This document shows positions 8,206 to 17,082 of a DNA stretch of 64,000 bases, in pieces. The stretch covers positions 372,001 to 436,000 of the forward strand of contig CAILMF010000015.1 of the NCBI GenBank assembly GCA_903835235.1, given 5' to 3'. Position 1 is the stretch's first letter, and each line of letters opens with the position of its first letter. Below the pieces are notes generated by a model. That model did not search any database and had not been told where the DNA came from. It saw only the letters and a program-made list of their open reading frames with translations. This DNA comes from an uncultured Rhodospirillales bacterium. Its GTDB lineage: Bacteria; Pseudomonadota; Alphaproteobacteria; Acetobacterales; Acetobacteraceae. Position numbers and translations under genes: made by a program.

Positions 8206-10755
8206 TCAGCCTTTCAAGGTGCTGAACAGGTCGTCCAGCTCGGCTGCCAGGTCGTCCGGCATCTCCGCGGGCGGGGTTGCCGCCGCCGGGGCGAGCGGCG
8301 CCGCTGCGCCCGGCGCGGCCAGCCCCAGCACCCGCGCCATTTCCGCCTGCAGGCCGTGGCGGTTGATGGGCTTGCTGACATAGCCGTCCATTCCCGCGGC
8401 CAGGTAGCGTTCGCGGTCGCCGACCATGGCATTGGCGGTCAGCGCGATGATCGGCAGCCGGGCCACCGGCCCGGGCAGCGCGCGGATATGGGCGGTGGCG
8501 GTCGGGCCATCCATGCCCGGCATCATCGCGTCCATCAGCACCAGGTCGAAGGGCTGTTCCTGCACCGCGGCCACGGCCTCGGCGCCGTTATGGGCAAACA
8601 GAACCCGATGGTTTCCCGGTTGCAGGAAGGCGCCGATGACCATGCGGTTGATCTCGTCATCCTCGGCGACCAGCACCTGCAGGGCGGGCAACTGGCCCGG
8701 CACGGCCAGGCAGGCCGGCAGCGCCGGCGCGTGCGGGGCCAGCGGCGCGGTCAGCACCAGGGTGAACTCGCTGCCTTCCTCCCAGACGCTCTGCACCAGG
8801 ATTTCGCCATCCATCAGCCGCGCCAATTCCCGGCTGATGGCCAGCCCCAACCCACTGCCGCCGAACTTCCGGGTGGAGGACGCATCGGCCTGGGTGAAGC
8901 GGCTGAACAGGGTGGCCAGCGCCGCCGGCGGAATGCCGATGCCCTGGTCCCGCACGCTGATCCGCAGGCTCTCCCGCCCATCCGGCTCCGGCGTGCTGGA
9001 GATGGTGACGGTGATCTCCCCGGTGTCGGAGAACTTCAGCGCGTTGGAGACCAGGTTCAGCACGATCTGCCGCAGCCGGGTTGGGTCCAGCAGCAGATGC
9101 GGCGGCGGCGGCCCGCGCAGCACCACCTTCAGCGCCAGCCCCTTGGCGGCGGCGCTGGCGCGCAGCAGGTCGGCCACCTCCCGCACCAGGGCGGTGACGT
9201 CGCAGGCCAGCGGCTCCAGCAGGATGCGGCCGGCTTCCAGCTTGGAATAGTCCAGGATGTCGTTGACCACGCTGAGCAGCGCATCGGCCGAGCGGGTCAT
9301 GGTCTCGCACCAGCGGCGCTGTTCCTCGGCCAAGGGCGAATGCCGCAGCAGCTGGATCATGCCGAGCACGCCGTTCATCGGCGTGCGGATCTCGTGGCTC
9401 ATATTGGCCAGGAAGTCCGATTTCGCCCGGTTGGCGGCCTCGGCCGCGGCACGGGCGGCCTCCTGCGCCTCAGCCATGGCGCGCTGGGCGGTCACGTCCG
9501 TGCTGGTCAGCAGCACGCCGCCATCCGGCAGCGGCAGCACCTGGGTTTCCACCGTGCTGCCGTCGCTGCGTCGGCGTTCGCGCAGGCCCTGGGCGCCGCC
9601 GGGCATGGCCCGGCCCAGCCTTCCCAGCATATCCACCACCATGGCGCCGGGCCGGGCCAGCTTGGGCGGCAGGTCCAGCAATTCCTTGGCGCGGTGGTTC
9701 AGCACCTGCACCCGGCCGTCGGTCCCGGCCATCACCACGCCCTGGGTCAAGCGTTCCAGCGTTACCGCCAGGGCGCGGTCGCCGCGCGCCTTGACCTGTT
9801 GCTGGCGCAGCATCAGGGCGGTGCCCAGCAGCATCACCAGGGTGACCAGGCCGCCCGCCAGCAGGCTGCGCTGGCGGTCCAGCTGCCAGCCGGCGAAGGC
9901 GTGCTGCATGTCCAGCCCGACGAAGACCATCAACGGGTAGTTCGCCACCGAGCGGAAGCTGTACAGCCGCGGCACGCCATCGAAGCTGCCGACGCCCTGG
10001 AAGTTGCCCTGCCGCTGGCCCAGCACGCGGGACATCACCGCATCCGGCAGACGCTCGCCCAGGGCATTGGCCAGGAACGGCGCCCGCGCCCGGACCACCC
10101 CATCCTCGCCGACCAGCGCCACGCTGCCCTGGCCGATGCTGAGCGCGCTGTAGAAGCGTGAGAGGTAGGCGGTGTCCATGGACAGTACCAGCACACCCGC
10201 GAAGTCCCCGGCGGCGTTGCGCACCGGACGGGTGAACTGGATGGTCCAGCGCCGGGTGACGCGGCCCAGCACCGGCTTGCTGATGAACAGGTTGTCGCCG
10301 CCGCCGAGGTGGACGCGGAAATGCTCGCGGTCCGAGAGGTCCACCGGCGCCGTGCTGCGCTCCACGCTGGAGGCGCGCATGCGGCCATCGGCGCCGATAT
10401 GCACCAGTTGCACCGCCAGGCCGTCGGCCGGCTGCCAGGCATTGACCCAGGTGAAGAGGTCGAAGCTTTCGGGGGCGCCGGCGTAGGTTACCTGCAAGAA
10501 GCGCAGCAACTGGTCGGCGCCCTCGATGCTGCGGATGATGTTCTGTTCCAGGCTGCGGGCCAGGTTGTCGGCGTCGTTCTGCGCGGCCTGCCCGGCCTGG
10601 CGCCGCACTTCGCCCAGGTGCAGCCAGATGCCGCACCACAGCAGCACCAGCCCCCCGGCCAGCAGCAGCAGCGTGGCCCGCGCCCGGCGGGCCGCCACCG
10701 CTGCCCAGGCCCGCTGCCATGACAGGGTGGGAAGCCGGATGTGAGGCAGTCTCAT
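8206..10755 (-). CDS. Hybrid sensor histidine kinase with periplasmic sensor and receiver domain
   Basis: An 849-residue membrane kinase. Two transmembrane helices (about residues 28-46 and 298-317) enclose a large PDC/dCache-like periplasmic domain. A PAS domain follows (about 330-430, starting LERLTQGVVMAGTDG), then a HisKA domain with SHEIRTPMNG and phosphoacceptor H454. The HATPase domain shows NALKF, DQGIGI and GSGLGLAIS. A C-terminal receiver has LVLMDAMMPGMDG with D742 and a downstream VSKP lysine. The tail is Ala/Pro-rich. The gene is the second of an operon and overlaps the upstream receiver-HPt gene by four bases (ATGA). Phosphate can thus flow H454 to D742 and on to the partner's HPt. 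The stimulus is not inferable from sequence. Confidence 0.93.
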   Translation of the reverse strand: MRLPHIRLPTLSWQRAWAAVAARRARATLLLLAGGLVLLWCGIWLHLGEVRRQAGQAAQNDADNLARSLEQNIIRSIEGADQLLRFLQVTYAGAPESFDLFTWVNAWQPADGLAVQLVHIGADGRMRASSVERSTAPVDLSDREHFRVHLGGGDNLFISKPVLGRVTRRWTIQFTRPVRNAAGDFAGVLVLSMDTAYLSRFYSALSIGQGSVALVGEDGVVRARAPFLANALGERLPDAVMSRVLGQRQGNFQGVGSFDGVPRLYSFRSVANYPLMVFVGLDMQHAFAGWQLDRQRSLLAGGLVTLVMLLGTALMLRQQQVKARGDRALAVTLERLTQGVVMAGTDGRVQVLNHRAKELLDLPPKLARPGAMVVDMLGRLGRAMPGGAQGLRERRRSDGSTVETQVLPLPDGGVLLTSTDVTAQRAMAEAQEAARAAAEAANRAKSDFLANMSHEIRTPMNGVLGMIQLLRHSPLAEEQRRWCETMTRSADALLSVVNDILDYSKLEAGRILLEPLACDVTALVREVADLLRASAAAKGLALKVVLRGPPPPHLLLDPTRLRQIVLNLVSNALKFSDTGEITVTISSTPEPDGRESLRISVRDQGIGIPPAALATLFSRFTQADASSTRKFGGSGLGLAISRELARLMDGEILVQSVWEEGSEFTLVLTAPLAPHAPALPACLAVPGQLPALQVLVAEDDEINRMVIGAFLQPGNHRVLFAHNGAEAVAAVQEQPFDLVLMDAMMPGMDGPTATAHIRALPGPVARLPIIALTANAMVGDRERYLAAGMDGYVSKPINRHGLQAEMARVLGLAAPGAAAPLAPAAATPPAEMPDDLAAELDDLFSTLKG

Positions 10756-11600
10756 GCCGCGCTCGCGCCGCCGGGGCCGGAGAGCCGCGCCTGGAGCGCC
10801 AGGGTGAACTCCTCCACCTGCTGGAGCATGCGGGCGCCCGCCGCCCCGCCGGCGCCGCGCAGCCGCCGGTCCGCCACCAGCTTCATGCCCGCAAGCCCGA
10901 CGCGCAGCAGGCGCATCAGCTCCACCCGCTCGGCCTCGGCGGCGTCGGGGAAGCGCAGCGCCTGGGCCAGCATGTCGTGCAGCTTGCCGGCGACCTGGCC
11001 CAGCAGTTCGTAGCCCAGCGTGCCCGCCTGGCCCTTCAGGATGTGCAGCCGGGCGTGCAGCTCGGCCAGCCGGGCCGGAAACGCTGCCGCGCTGGGCTGC
11101 GCCCCGCTGGCCAGGTCCAGCAGGGCGGCGACTTCGCCGGGCAGCTTCTGCTCATAGCTGGCGGTGAGTTGCTCCAGCACGTTCTCCGGCACCCGCGGCG
11201 GCAGCCGGCCGAGCGTCGCCGCCACCTGCGCCACCACGTTCTGCGGCGAGACCGGCTTGACCAGCCAGCCCGCCACCTTCAGCCGGCGGGCTTCCCAGGC
11301 GTCGTCGGCGTCCTGGTTCGCGGTCAGCATCAGCACCGCGGTTTCGGCCCCCTTGGGCAGCTTGCGCAGGGCGCGCAGGAAGGTCATGCCATCCATCTGC
11401 GGCATCTGGCAGTCGCAGAGGATCAGGTCCGGCGCGTGCCAGCCGACCCATTGCAGCGCCTCATGCCCATTGGCGGTCTGCAATACCTCCTGGCAGCCGG
11501 ACGCCCGGAACATGCTGCGCACGGCGGCCCGCATGGTCGGGTCGTCCTCCAGCATCAGGACGGTGGTATTGGCGAGGCCGATGGCGCCTTCGGTCGACAT
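10752..11600 (-). CDS. Response-regulator receiver protein with C-terminal HPt domain
   Basis: A 282-residue cytoplasmic phosphorelay protein. The N-terminal receiver has the acidic pocket LEDDP (D19, D20), phosphoacceptor D63 in LILCDCQMP and K115 in WLVKPVS. The C-terminal helical domain has LHILKGQAGTLG, the HPt phosphohistidine motif, with H186. There is no DNA-binding domain, so output must be through another regulator. The start ATG 11600 (MSTEGAIG) is preferred over an upstream in-frame extension rich in proline and arginine. It is the first gene of the operon with the hybrid kinase and is divergent from pntAA. Confidence 0.9.
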   Translation of the reverse strand: MSTEGAIGLANTTVLMLEDDPTMRAAVRSMFRASGCQEVLQTANGHEALQWVGWHAPDLILCDCQMPQMDGMTFLRALRKLPKGAETAVLMLTANQDADDAWEARRLKVAGWLVKPVSPQNVVAQVAATLGRLPPRVPENVLEQLTASYEQKLPGEVAALLDLASGAQPSAAAFPARLAELHARLHILKGQAGTLGYELLGQVAGKLHDMLAQALRFPDAAEAERVELMRLLRVGLAGMKLVADRRLRGAGGAAGARMLQQVEEFTLALQARLSGPGGASAA

Positions 11601-11787
11601 GAGGGTCCTTGGGCAGGCTGGGCGGCGGGGTGCCGGCGGGGGTGCCAGCGGGGTGCCAGCGGGGTGCCGGTGTTGCAATTGCGGGAAACCACCCTGAAAA
11701 ACCGGTTAAGCCCTTGGACTCGGGCTGCGCGGCTTGCCCGTGCCGCCCCCTTCGCGCGATAAACGCGCCAGGAATGGGGGCCCCAGC

Positions 11788-12918
11788 ATGCGTTTGGCAG
11801 TACTGAAGGAACGCCGCCCGGCCGAGACCCGCGTAGCGGCGACGCCGGAGACGGTGAAGAAGCTGATCGGCCTGGGGCTGACGGTGGCGGTGGAGAGCGG
11901 CGCCGGCCTGACGGCCGGCATCCCCGACGCGGCCTATGCGGAAGCCGGGGCCAGCGTGACGCCGGACGCCGCCGCTGCCCTGGCCGAGGCCGGGATTGTC
12001 TTCAAGGTGCGGGCACCGCTGGAGGATGAACTGGCGCTGATCCCGCGCGGTGCGCTGCTGGTGGGCCAGCTGAACGCCGATGCCGCGCTGGCCGGGGCCT
12101 TCGCCGCCGCCGGGGTTGATGCCTGCGCCATGGAGATGGCGCCGCGCATCACCCGGGCGCAGAGCATGGATATTCTGTCCTCCCAGGCCAACCTGGCCGG
12201 CTACCGCGCCGTCATCGAGGCCGCTGCCGCCTTCGACCGCGGCTTTCCGATGCTGATGACCGCGGCCGGGACCATCCCCGCCGCCAATGTCTTCGTCATG
12301 GGCGCTGGAGTGGCGGGGTTGCAGGCCATTGCCACGGCGCGGCGGCTCGGCGGGCGGGTTTCCGCCACGGATGTGCGGCCGGCGGCGAAGGAGGAGATCA
12401 AGAGCCTCGGCGCCAGCTATGTCGGCTACGAGGATGAGGAAAGCCGCGCGGCGCAGACCAGCGGCGGCTATGCCAAGGCGATGAGCCCGGAGTTCCTGGC
12501 CAAGCAGGCCGAGGTTGTGGCCACCCACCTGGCCAAGCAGGACATTGTTGTTTGTACCGCGCTGGTGCAGGGCCGCCGGGCGCCGATTTTGGTGAACGAG
12601 GCGATGGTCGCCAGCATGAAGCCGGGCAGCGTGATCGTGGATATCGCCAGCGACGCCGGCGGCAACTGCGCCGCGACCGTGCCGGGCCAGGCGATCACCA
12701 CCGCCAACGGCGTGCAGGTGCTGGGTTGGAACAACTGGCCGGCGCGCATCTCGGGGGCTTCCTCGGCGCTGTATGCGCGCAACCTGCTGACCTTCCTGAC
12801 CACTTTCTGGGACAAGGAGGCGAAGGTGCCGAAGCTGCCGCCGGAGGATGACATCGTGAAGGGCGTGACGCTGACCCGCGGCGGTGCCGTGGTCCACGCC
12901 GCCTTCGCCACCGCCTGA
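11788..12918 (+). CDS. pntAA: NAD(P) transhydrogenase subunit alpha, part 1
   Basis: A 376-residue cytoplasmic NAD(H)-binding subunit (dI) of the proton-translocating transhydrogenase that makes NADPH from NADH at the expense of the proton gradient. The N-terminus MRLAVLKERRPAETRVAATPETV is characteristic of the alanine dehydrogenase/PntA family. The Rossmann loop is VMGAGVAGLQAIATA, followed by SATDVRPAAKEEIKSLGA. YEDEESRAAQTSGGYA is the mobile loop of dI. The membrane part is on a separate gene, as in Rhodospirillum-type three-gene systems. It starts at ATG 11788; the upstream in-frame residues are not conserved-looking. Eleven bases separate it from pntAB. Confidence 0.96.
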   Translation: MRLAVLKERRPAETRVAATPETVKKLIGLGLTVAVESGAGLTAGIPDAAYAEAGASVTPDAAAALAEAGIVFKVRAPLEDELALIPRGALLVGQLNADAALAGAFAAAGVDACAMEMAPRITRAQSMDILSSQANLAGYRAVIEAAAAFDRGFPMLMTAAGTIPAANVFVMGAGVAGLQAIATARRLGGRVSATDVRPAAKEEIKSLGASYVGYEDEESRAAQTSGGYAKAMSPEFLAKQAEVVATHLAKQDIVVCTALVQGRRAPILVNEAMVASMKPGSVIVDIASDAGGNCAATVPGQAITTANGVQVLGWNNWPARISGASSALYARNLLTFLTTFWDKEAKVPKLPPEDDIVKGVTLTRGGAVVHAAFATA

Positions 12919-12929
12919 GGGGACGCCCG

Positions 12930-13325
12930 ATGAACCAGAACGACCTGACCGCCCAGGCGCAGCAACTGATCGACCGGTTGCAGGCCTTCGTCGCCAGTGC
13001 CCAGGCGCCGGCCGGCGTTGAACACGCGGCCACTTTGGTCGAGCCCTTCATGTTCCTGCTGACCATCTTCCTGCTGGCCTGCTTCGTCGGCTACTACGTG
13101 GTCTGGAACGTGACCCCGGCGCTGCACAGCCCGCTGATGGGCGTGACCAACGCCATTTCCTCCGTGATCGTCGTCGGCGCCATCCTGGCCGTGGGCCTGG
13201 GCGACAGTGATCTCGCAAAAGGCTTCGGCCTGGCGGCGGCGGCGCTGGCTTCGGTGAACATCTTCGGCGGGTTCATCGTGACCCGACGAATGCTGGCCAT
13301 GTTCCAAAGCAAGAAGAAGGGTTGA
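12930..13325 (+). CDS. pntAB: NAD(P) transhydrogenase subunit alpha, part 2 (membrane)
   Basis: A 131-residue integral membrane subunit (dII, N-terminal half). About four hydrophobic helices are visible: FMFLLTIFLLACFVGYYVVW, the segment around PLMGVTNAISSVIVVGAIL, GLAAAALASVNIFGGFIV, and a short C-terminal stretch ending in KKKG. The HSPLMGVTNAIS motif is the conserved transhydrogenase proton-channel helix. It lies between pntAA (11-base gap) and pntB (4-base gap), so all three are cotranscribed and probably translationally coupled. Confidence 0.95.
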   Translation: MNQNDLTAQAQQLIDRLQAFVASAQAPAGVEHAATLVEPFMFLLTIFLLACFVGYYVVWNVTPALHSPLMGVTNAISSVIVVGAILAVGLGDSDLAKGFGLAAAALASVNIFGGFIVTRRMLAMFQSKKKG

Positions 13326-13329
13326 GGCC

Positions 13330-14739
13330 GTGAGCAACACCCTTTCCACGCTGGCCTACCTGGTTGCGGCGGTCCTGTTCATCCTGGCGCTGCGCGGGCT
13401 TTCCCACCCCGAGACCAGCAAGCGCGGCAACCAGTTCGGCATGGTCGGCATGGCCATTGCCATCCTGGCCACGCTGGCGCGGCCGGGCATGAGCTATGAC
13501 GGCATCGGGGAAATCCTGGTCGCCATCGCCATCGGTGGCTCGGTCGGCGCGCTGATCGCCAGCCGTATCCAGATGACGGCGCTGCCGCAGCTGGTGGCGG
13601 CCTTCCACAGCCTGGTCGGCATGGCCGCGGTCTGCGTGGCCGCCGCCGCCTTCTACGCGCCGGAGAGCTTCGGCATCGGCCGTGTCGGCGATATCCATGG
13701 CGGGTCACTCGTAGAGATGTCGCTGGGCCTGGCGATTGGTGCCGTGACCTTCTCCGGTTCCGTCATCGCCTTTGCCAAGTTGCAGGCGCTGATGTCCGGC
13801 GCGCCGATCACCTTTGCCGGGCAGCACAAGCTGAACGCGGCGCTTGGCGTGCTGATGCTGGTGCTGGTGGTGGCCTTCGTCGCCACCGGGCTGGAGCCGC
13901 TGTTCTGGGCCATCGCGGTGCTGGCCTTCGCGCTGGGCTTCCTGCTGATCATCCCCATTGGTGGCGCCGACATGCCGGTGGTTGTGAGCATGCTGAACAG
14001 CTATTCCGGCTGGGCGGCGGCGGGCATCGGCTTCACGCTGGGCAACCTGCTGCTGATCATCACCGGCGCGCTGGTGGGCGCTTCCGGCGCCATCCTGTCC
14101 TACATCATGTGCAAGGGCATGAACCGCAGCATCATCAACGTGCTGCTGGGCGGCTTCGGCACCGACAGCGGTGGCGCCGCGGCGGCCGGTGGCGGTGGTG
14201 CGGACCGCGCCCCGGTGAAGTCGGGTTCGCCCGAGGACGCCGCCTACATCATGAAGAACTCGCAGAAGATCATCGTGGTGCCCGGCTACGGCATGGCGGT
14301 GGCCCAGGCGCAGCAGGTGCTGCGGGAGATGGGCGACCTGCTGAAGAAGGAAGGCGTGGAGGTTTCCTACGCCATCCACCCCGTGGCCGGCCGCATGCCC
14401 GGCCACATGAACGTGCTGCTGGCCGAGGCGAACGTGCCCTACGAGGAGGTCAAGGAGCTGGAGGAGATCAACCCCGAATTCGCCGAGGCCGACGTGGCCT
14501 TCGTGATCGGCGCCAACGACGTGACCAACCCGGCGGCCAAGACCGACAAGACCAGCGCGATCTACGGCATGCCGATTTTGGACGTGGAGCGGGCGAAGAC
14601 GGTGTTCTTCATCAAGCGCGGCATGGCCAGCGGCTATGCCGGCGTGGACAATGAGCTGTTCTTCCGGCCGAACACGATGATGCTGTTCGGCGACGCGAAG
14701 AAGGTGACGCAGGAGATCGTGCAGGCGCTGCAAAGGTAG
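13330..14739 (+). CDS. pntB: NAD(P) transhydrogenase subunit beta
   Basis: A 469-residue subunit starting at GTG. The N-terminal two thirds comprise about nine transmembrane helices (dII), including the conserved HSLVGMAAV segment. After a glycine/alanine-rich hinge (near residues 275-292) comes the cytoplasmic NADP(H)-binding dIII domain. Its signatures are IIVVPGYGMAVAQAQ, IHPVAGRMPGHMNVLLAEANVPY, VIGANDVTNPAA and the C-terminal KRGMASGYAGVDNELFF. This completes a functional three-gene transhydrogenase. The stop lies only seven bases from the convergent glycosidase gene. Confidence 0.96.
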   Translation: MSNTLSTLAYLVAAVLFILALRGLSHPETSKRGNQFGMVGMAIAILATLARPGMSYDGIGEILVAIAIGGSVGALIASRIQMTALPQLVAAFHSLVGMAAVCVAAAAFYAPESFGIGRVGDIHGGSLVEMSLGLAIGAVTFSGSVIAFAKLQALMSGAPITFAGQHKLNAALGVLMLVLVVAFVATGLEPLFWAIAVLAFALGFLLIIPIGGADMPVVVSMLNSYSGWAAAGIGFTLGNLLLIITGALVGASGAILSYIMCKGMNRSIINVLLGGFGTDSGGAAAAGGGGADRAPVKSGSPEDAAYIMKNSQKIIVVPGYGMAVAQAQQVLREMGDLLKKEGVEVSYAIHPVAGRMPGHMNVLLAEANVPYEEVKELEEINPEFAEADVAFVIGANDVTNPAAKTDKTSAIYGMPILDVERAKTVFFIKRGMASGYAGVDNELFFRPNTMMLFGDAKKVTQEIVQALQR

Positions 14740-14746
14740 TGGCGGC

Positions 14747-16108
14747 CTACGGTCCGGGAGGCGGTCGATAGGCCGTCCGGACCGTCCAGGGCGGCAGGTC
14801 GATGACCTGCCCATCGAGTTGCACCTCTCGCCGATAGGCGCTGCCATTCAGCAGCAGGGAGCAGTTGGCTCCTATCGCACCCAGCACATCGTTGCCGGCG
14901 CTGCCGATCTGGCGGAAGCAACTGCCTGCCGGCAGGCAGTGGCGCAGCGCCATCATGGTGACTGCGGCCGAGAAAGGCTGGCCGCCGCCTGGCAGGCGCG
15001 TGTCGGTCCATAGGCTTTCCTGCGCGCCTGAAGGGCTGCGCCCGGCGTCCCCCTGGGGCGACCAGCGCAGGGCGACGCTGGCATGGGGCAGCATGCGCAG
15101 CAAAGCCGCTGCCATCAACACGTTCTGCTGTTCCTGTGGCGCTTCCCACGGCGCGGCATACCACTCGGCCCACCAGATCGGCAGATCGCTGCGCTGCCGC
15201 AGCCATTCGCCGACATCGGCGAAGAGACGGGTGGAGGCGAGGCGATCAGCGGCGGCGCCGTCCCTGGCCTCGATGGTGCCATCGACCGCGATGAAATCGG
15301 CGCCGACCTTGTGCGTGTTCCAGAAGTCGAAGGCTTCCATCGCCCGCCGGTCCACCACGCCATAGCCCCCTCGGAGCACCGCCTGGTCCGCTTCTGGCGG
15401 AGGGTGCAACCAAGGTTGGAAGACGATATAAGGGCCACCGACCTGGATGGCCGGCGACACCGACTTCAAGGCCCGATAGACTAGGTTGAAAAGCTCGGTA
15501 TAGCCCTCGTAGTCCCAGCGGTTCTGTTCAGCTAGCCAGAACCCTTTGAATTCATTCCACACCTGATAATGGCGTACATCCGGGTAGCGCAGGGCCACTT
15601 GGCGAGCCAGCTCCGCAAAGTCGGCGAAGTGAGCGCGGTTCGGCGCCACTTCCAACCGACGCCAATCGGTCTGTCCCTGGGCACCGCCCTTCATCCAGTC
15701 GGGCGCGCAGCAGAGCGAGACAACCGGTATTCCCCCGGTTTCCCGTATCATGCTCATCCGACGATCAAGCGTTGACCATTCGTATTGGCCGCGGGCTGGC
15801 TCGGGGTTGAGCAAGCCCCAGCCCATGATGAAAAGATTCTGATAGCGCCCGACATGCGGGACCAACTGGCGGGCGGCCGCGATGGCGGCCTGGTCACCCC
15901 TGCCATCCAGGCTGAACTGGGCGTGGGTCATGCCCAGTTCTAGCCGCGTCGGTTCGCATGACAGGCCTGCCGCCAGCGGCTCCGGGGATTGAGCCTGAGC
16001 CGGCAGCACGAGCAGGGCCAGCAGCCGCACCACCCACTGCCTGAGCAGGTTGCGAGGTGTCGCCTTGTCCGCCGTTCGGATCAGCGCGCCCTCAGTTCCG
16101 GCGTCCAA
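14747..16108 (-). CDS. Secreted TIM-barrel glycoside hydrolase (GH39/GH5-like)
   Basis: About 453 residues counted from a TTG at 16108; a GTG at 16033 or 16030 that would begin right at the signal peptide (VVRLLALLVLPAQA) is an alternative start. The exported part contains RHYQVWNEFKGFW, where E186 follows asparagine as in the acid/base motif of clan GH-A enzymes. LPIWWAEWYA carries E315, the candidate nucleophile. Other barrel-strand features are YQNLFIMGWG and VGGPYIVFQPW. The family is therefore a GH-A glycosidase close to GH39, but the substrate is unknown. It is the last gene of the minus-strand glycan operon and overlaps the upstream sulfotransferase by 28 bases. A role in trimming or editing the surface glycan is likely. 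Confidence 0.75.
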   Translation of the reverse strand: MDAGTEGALIRTADKATPRNLLRQWVVRLLALLVLPAQAQSPEPLAAGLSCEPTRLELGMTHAQFSLDGRGDQAAIAAARQLVPHVGRYQNLFIMGWGLLNPEPARGQYEWSTLDRRMSMIRETGGIPVVSLCCAPDWMKGGAQGQTDWRRLEVAPNRAHFADFAELARQVALRYPDVRHYQVWNEFKGFWLAEQNRWDYEGYTELFNLVYRALKSVSPAIQVGGPYIVFQPWLHPPPEADQAVLRGGYGVVDRRAMEAFDFWNTHKVGADFIAVDGTIEARDGAAADRLASTRLFADVGEWLRQRSDLPIWWAEWYAAPWEAPQEQQNVLMAAALLRMLPHASVALRWSPQGDAGRSPSGAQESLWTDTRLPGGGQPFSAAVTMMALRHCLPAGSCFRQIGSAGNDVLGAIGANCSLLLNGSAYRREVQLDGQVIDLPPWTVRTAYRPPPGP

Positions 16109-17061
16109 CTACGGGCAATCTCCGGGAAGGCCAGGTAGCAGGCCGGATAGACCGGTGCGATCACCTTGGTCAGCTCCGCCACGATCTCCGGGTTACGCTC
16201 CAACGGCTTGCCTTCGAAGGTTTTTTCGTTGAGCGAAGAGAAGAGATCGGGAGTGCAGTCCAGGTTCAGGAATTCGTAAATATCCCGCAGCACGGCATAG
16301 GGCTCCTGGGCGATGCGCTTAAAGTCCAGCAGCAGGATTGATTCCTTGGGAAAGCAACGGAGGTAGTTGTGATAAGTCTGAGCGTAGTTTGAATAGACAA
16401 AGAAAAGATTGGATTTTTCTGCAAGGGTGCGGCGCTGTGCTTCCAGGGAATAGTCTCCCAATTCGTCCAACTCCATCCGGAAATGCGACCAGGCGCGCTC
16501 GATCGGGTTCCGGAGGATGAAGATGATACGGGCATGCGGGCTGATGCGCCGCATATGCGCCACCGCCGCGACCGGCAGGGTGGAATAGGAGGGCGAAACG
16601 TCGAAGGCCAACTGGTTGGAACCGCAATGCGCAAAGTTGGCTGCATACCAGGAATCGTCCACCACCCGGTCGCGATCAAGGTAGAGCGACTGCATTGCTG
16701 CGACATATTCCTCGGTCCAGAACTTCATGTTCTCGACCAAGGGCCGGAATACCGGATCGTCGCGGAATATCTGCCAAGTATACAGTCGCCGATCGAACGG
16801 CCACGGATTTCCTGGATAGATATGGACTTGATCGAAGTAGAAAAGCTCCTTGATGGCTGGTACCCAGCATTGCGGGTGCCAGGGCAACTGGTTCGCCAAC
16901 CAGGTCGTGCCAGCCTTCTGTGCGCCGATGATATAGACATCAGGCCCGCGTGGGACAGCGGGACCCACCAAGGTCACTCGTGCATTGCCCAGGCCCGAAT
17001 TGGTCCGCCAGTAGTTCTCCAAGGCAGCGATGCGGGGATCGATTTCCTGCTCACCGGCCAT
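16081..17061 (-). CDS. PAPS-dependent sulfotransferase
   Basis: A 326-residue cytoplasmic enzyme of the Sulfotransfer_1 type, expected to transfer sulfate from PAPS to a carbohydrate. The 5'-phosphosulfate loop is intact (YIIGAQKAGTTWLANQL, with the donor-binding lysine). The 3'-phosphate site is IIFILRNPIERAWSHFRM, with the usual RNP...S pattern. No signal peptide is seen. It sits in the glycan operon 21 bases after a second, degenerate sulfotransferase and overlaps the glycosidase gene. Base composition in its middle part is clearly less GC-rich than the surrounding genes, consistent with later acquisition. Confidence 0.88.
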   Translation of the reverse strand: MAGEQEIDPRIAALENYWRTNSGLGNARVTLVGPAVPRGPDVYIIGAQKAGTTWLANQLPWHPQCWVPAIKELFYFDQVHIYPGNPWPFDRRLYTWQIFRDDPVFRPLVENMKFWTEEYVAAMQSLYLDRDRVVDDSWYAANFAHCGSNQLAFDVSPSYSTLPVAAVAHMRRISPHARIIFILRNPIERAWSHFRMELDELGDYSLEAQRRTLAEKSNLFFVYSNYAQTYHNYLRCFPKESILLLDFKRIAQEPYAVLRDIYEFLNLDCTPDLFSSLNEKTFEGKPLERNPEIVAELTKVIAPVYPACYLAFPEIARSWTPELRAR

Positions 17062-17082
17062 ATTGCATTGCCATCCGTCGAT

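Noticed and set aside
8356-10161. A 601-codon plus-strand open frame opposite the hybrid histidine kinase
   Set aside because: The composition is dominated by G, Q, H, R and A without domains; the kinase on the other strand has all expected motifs.
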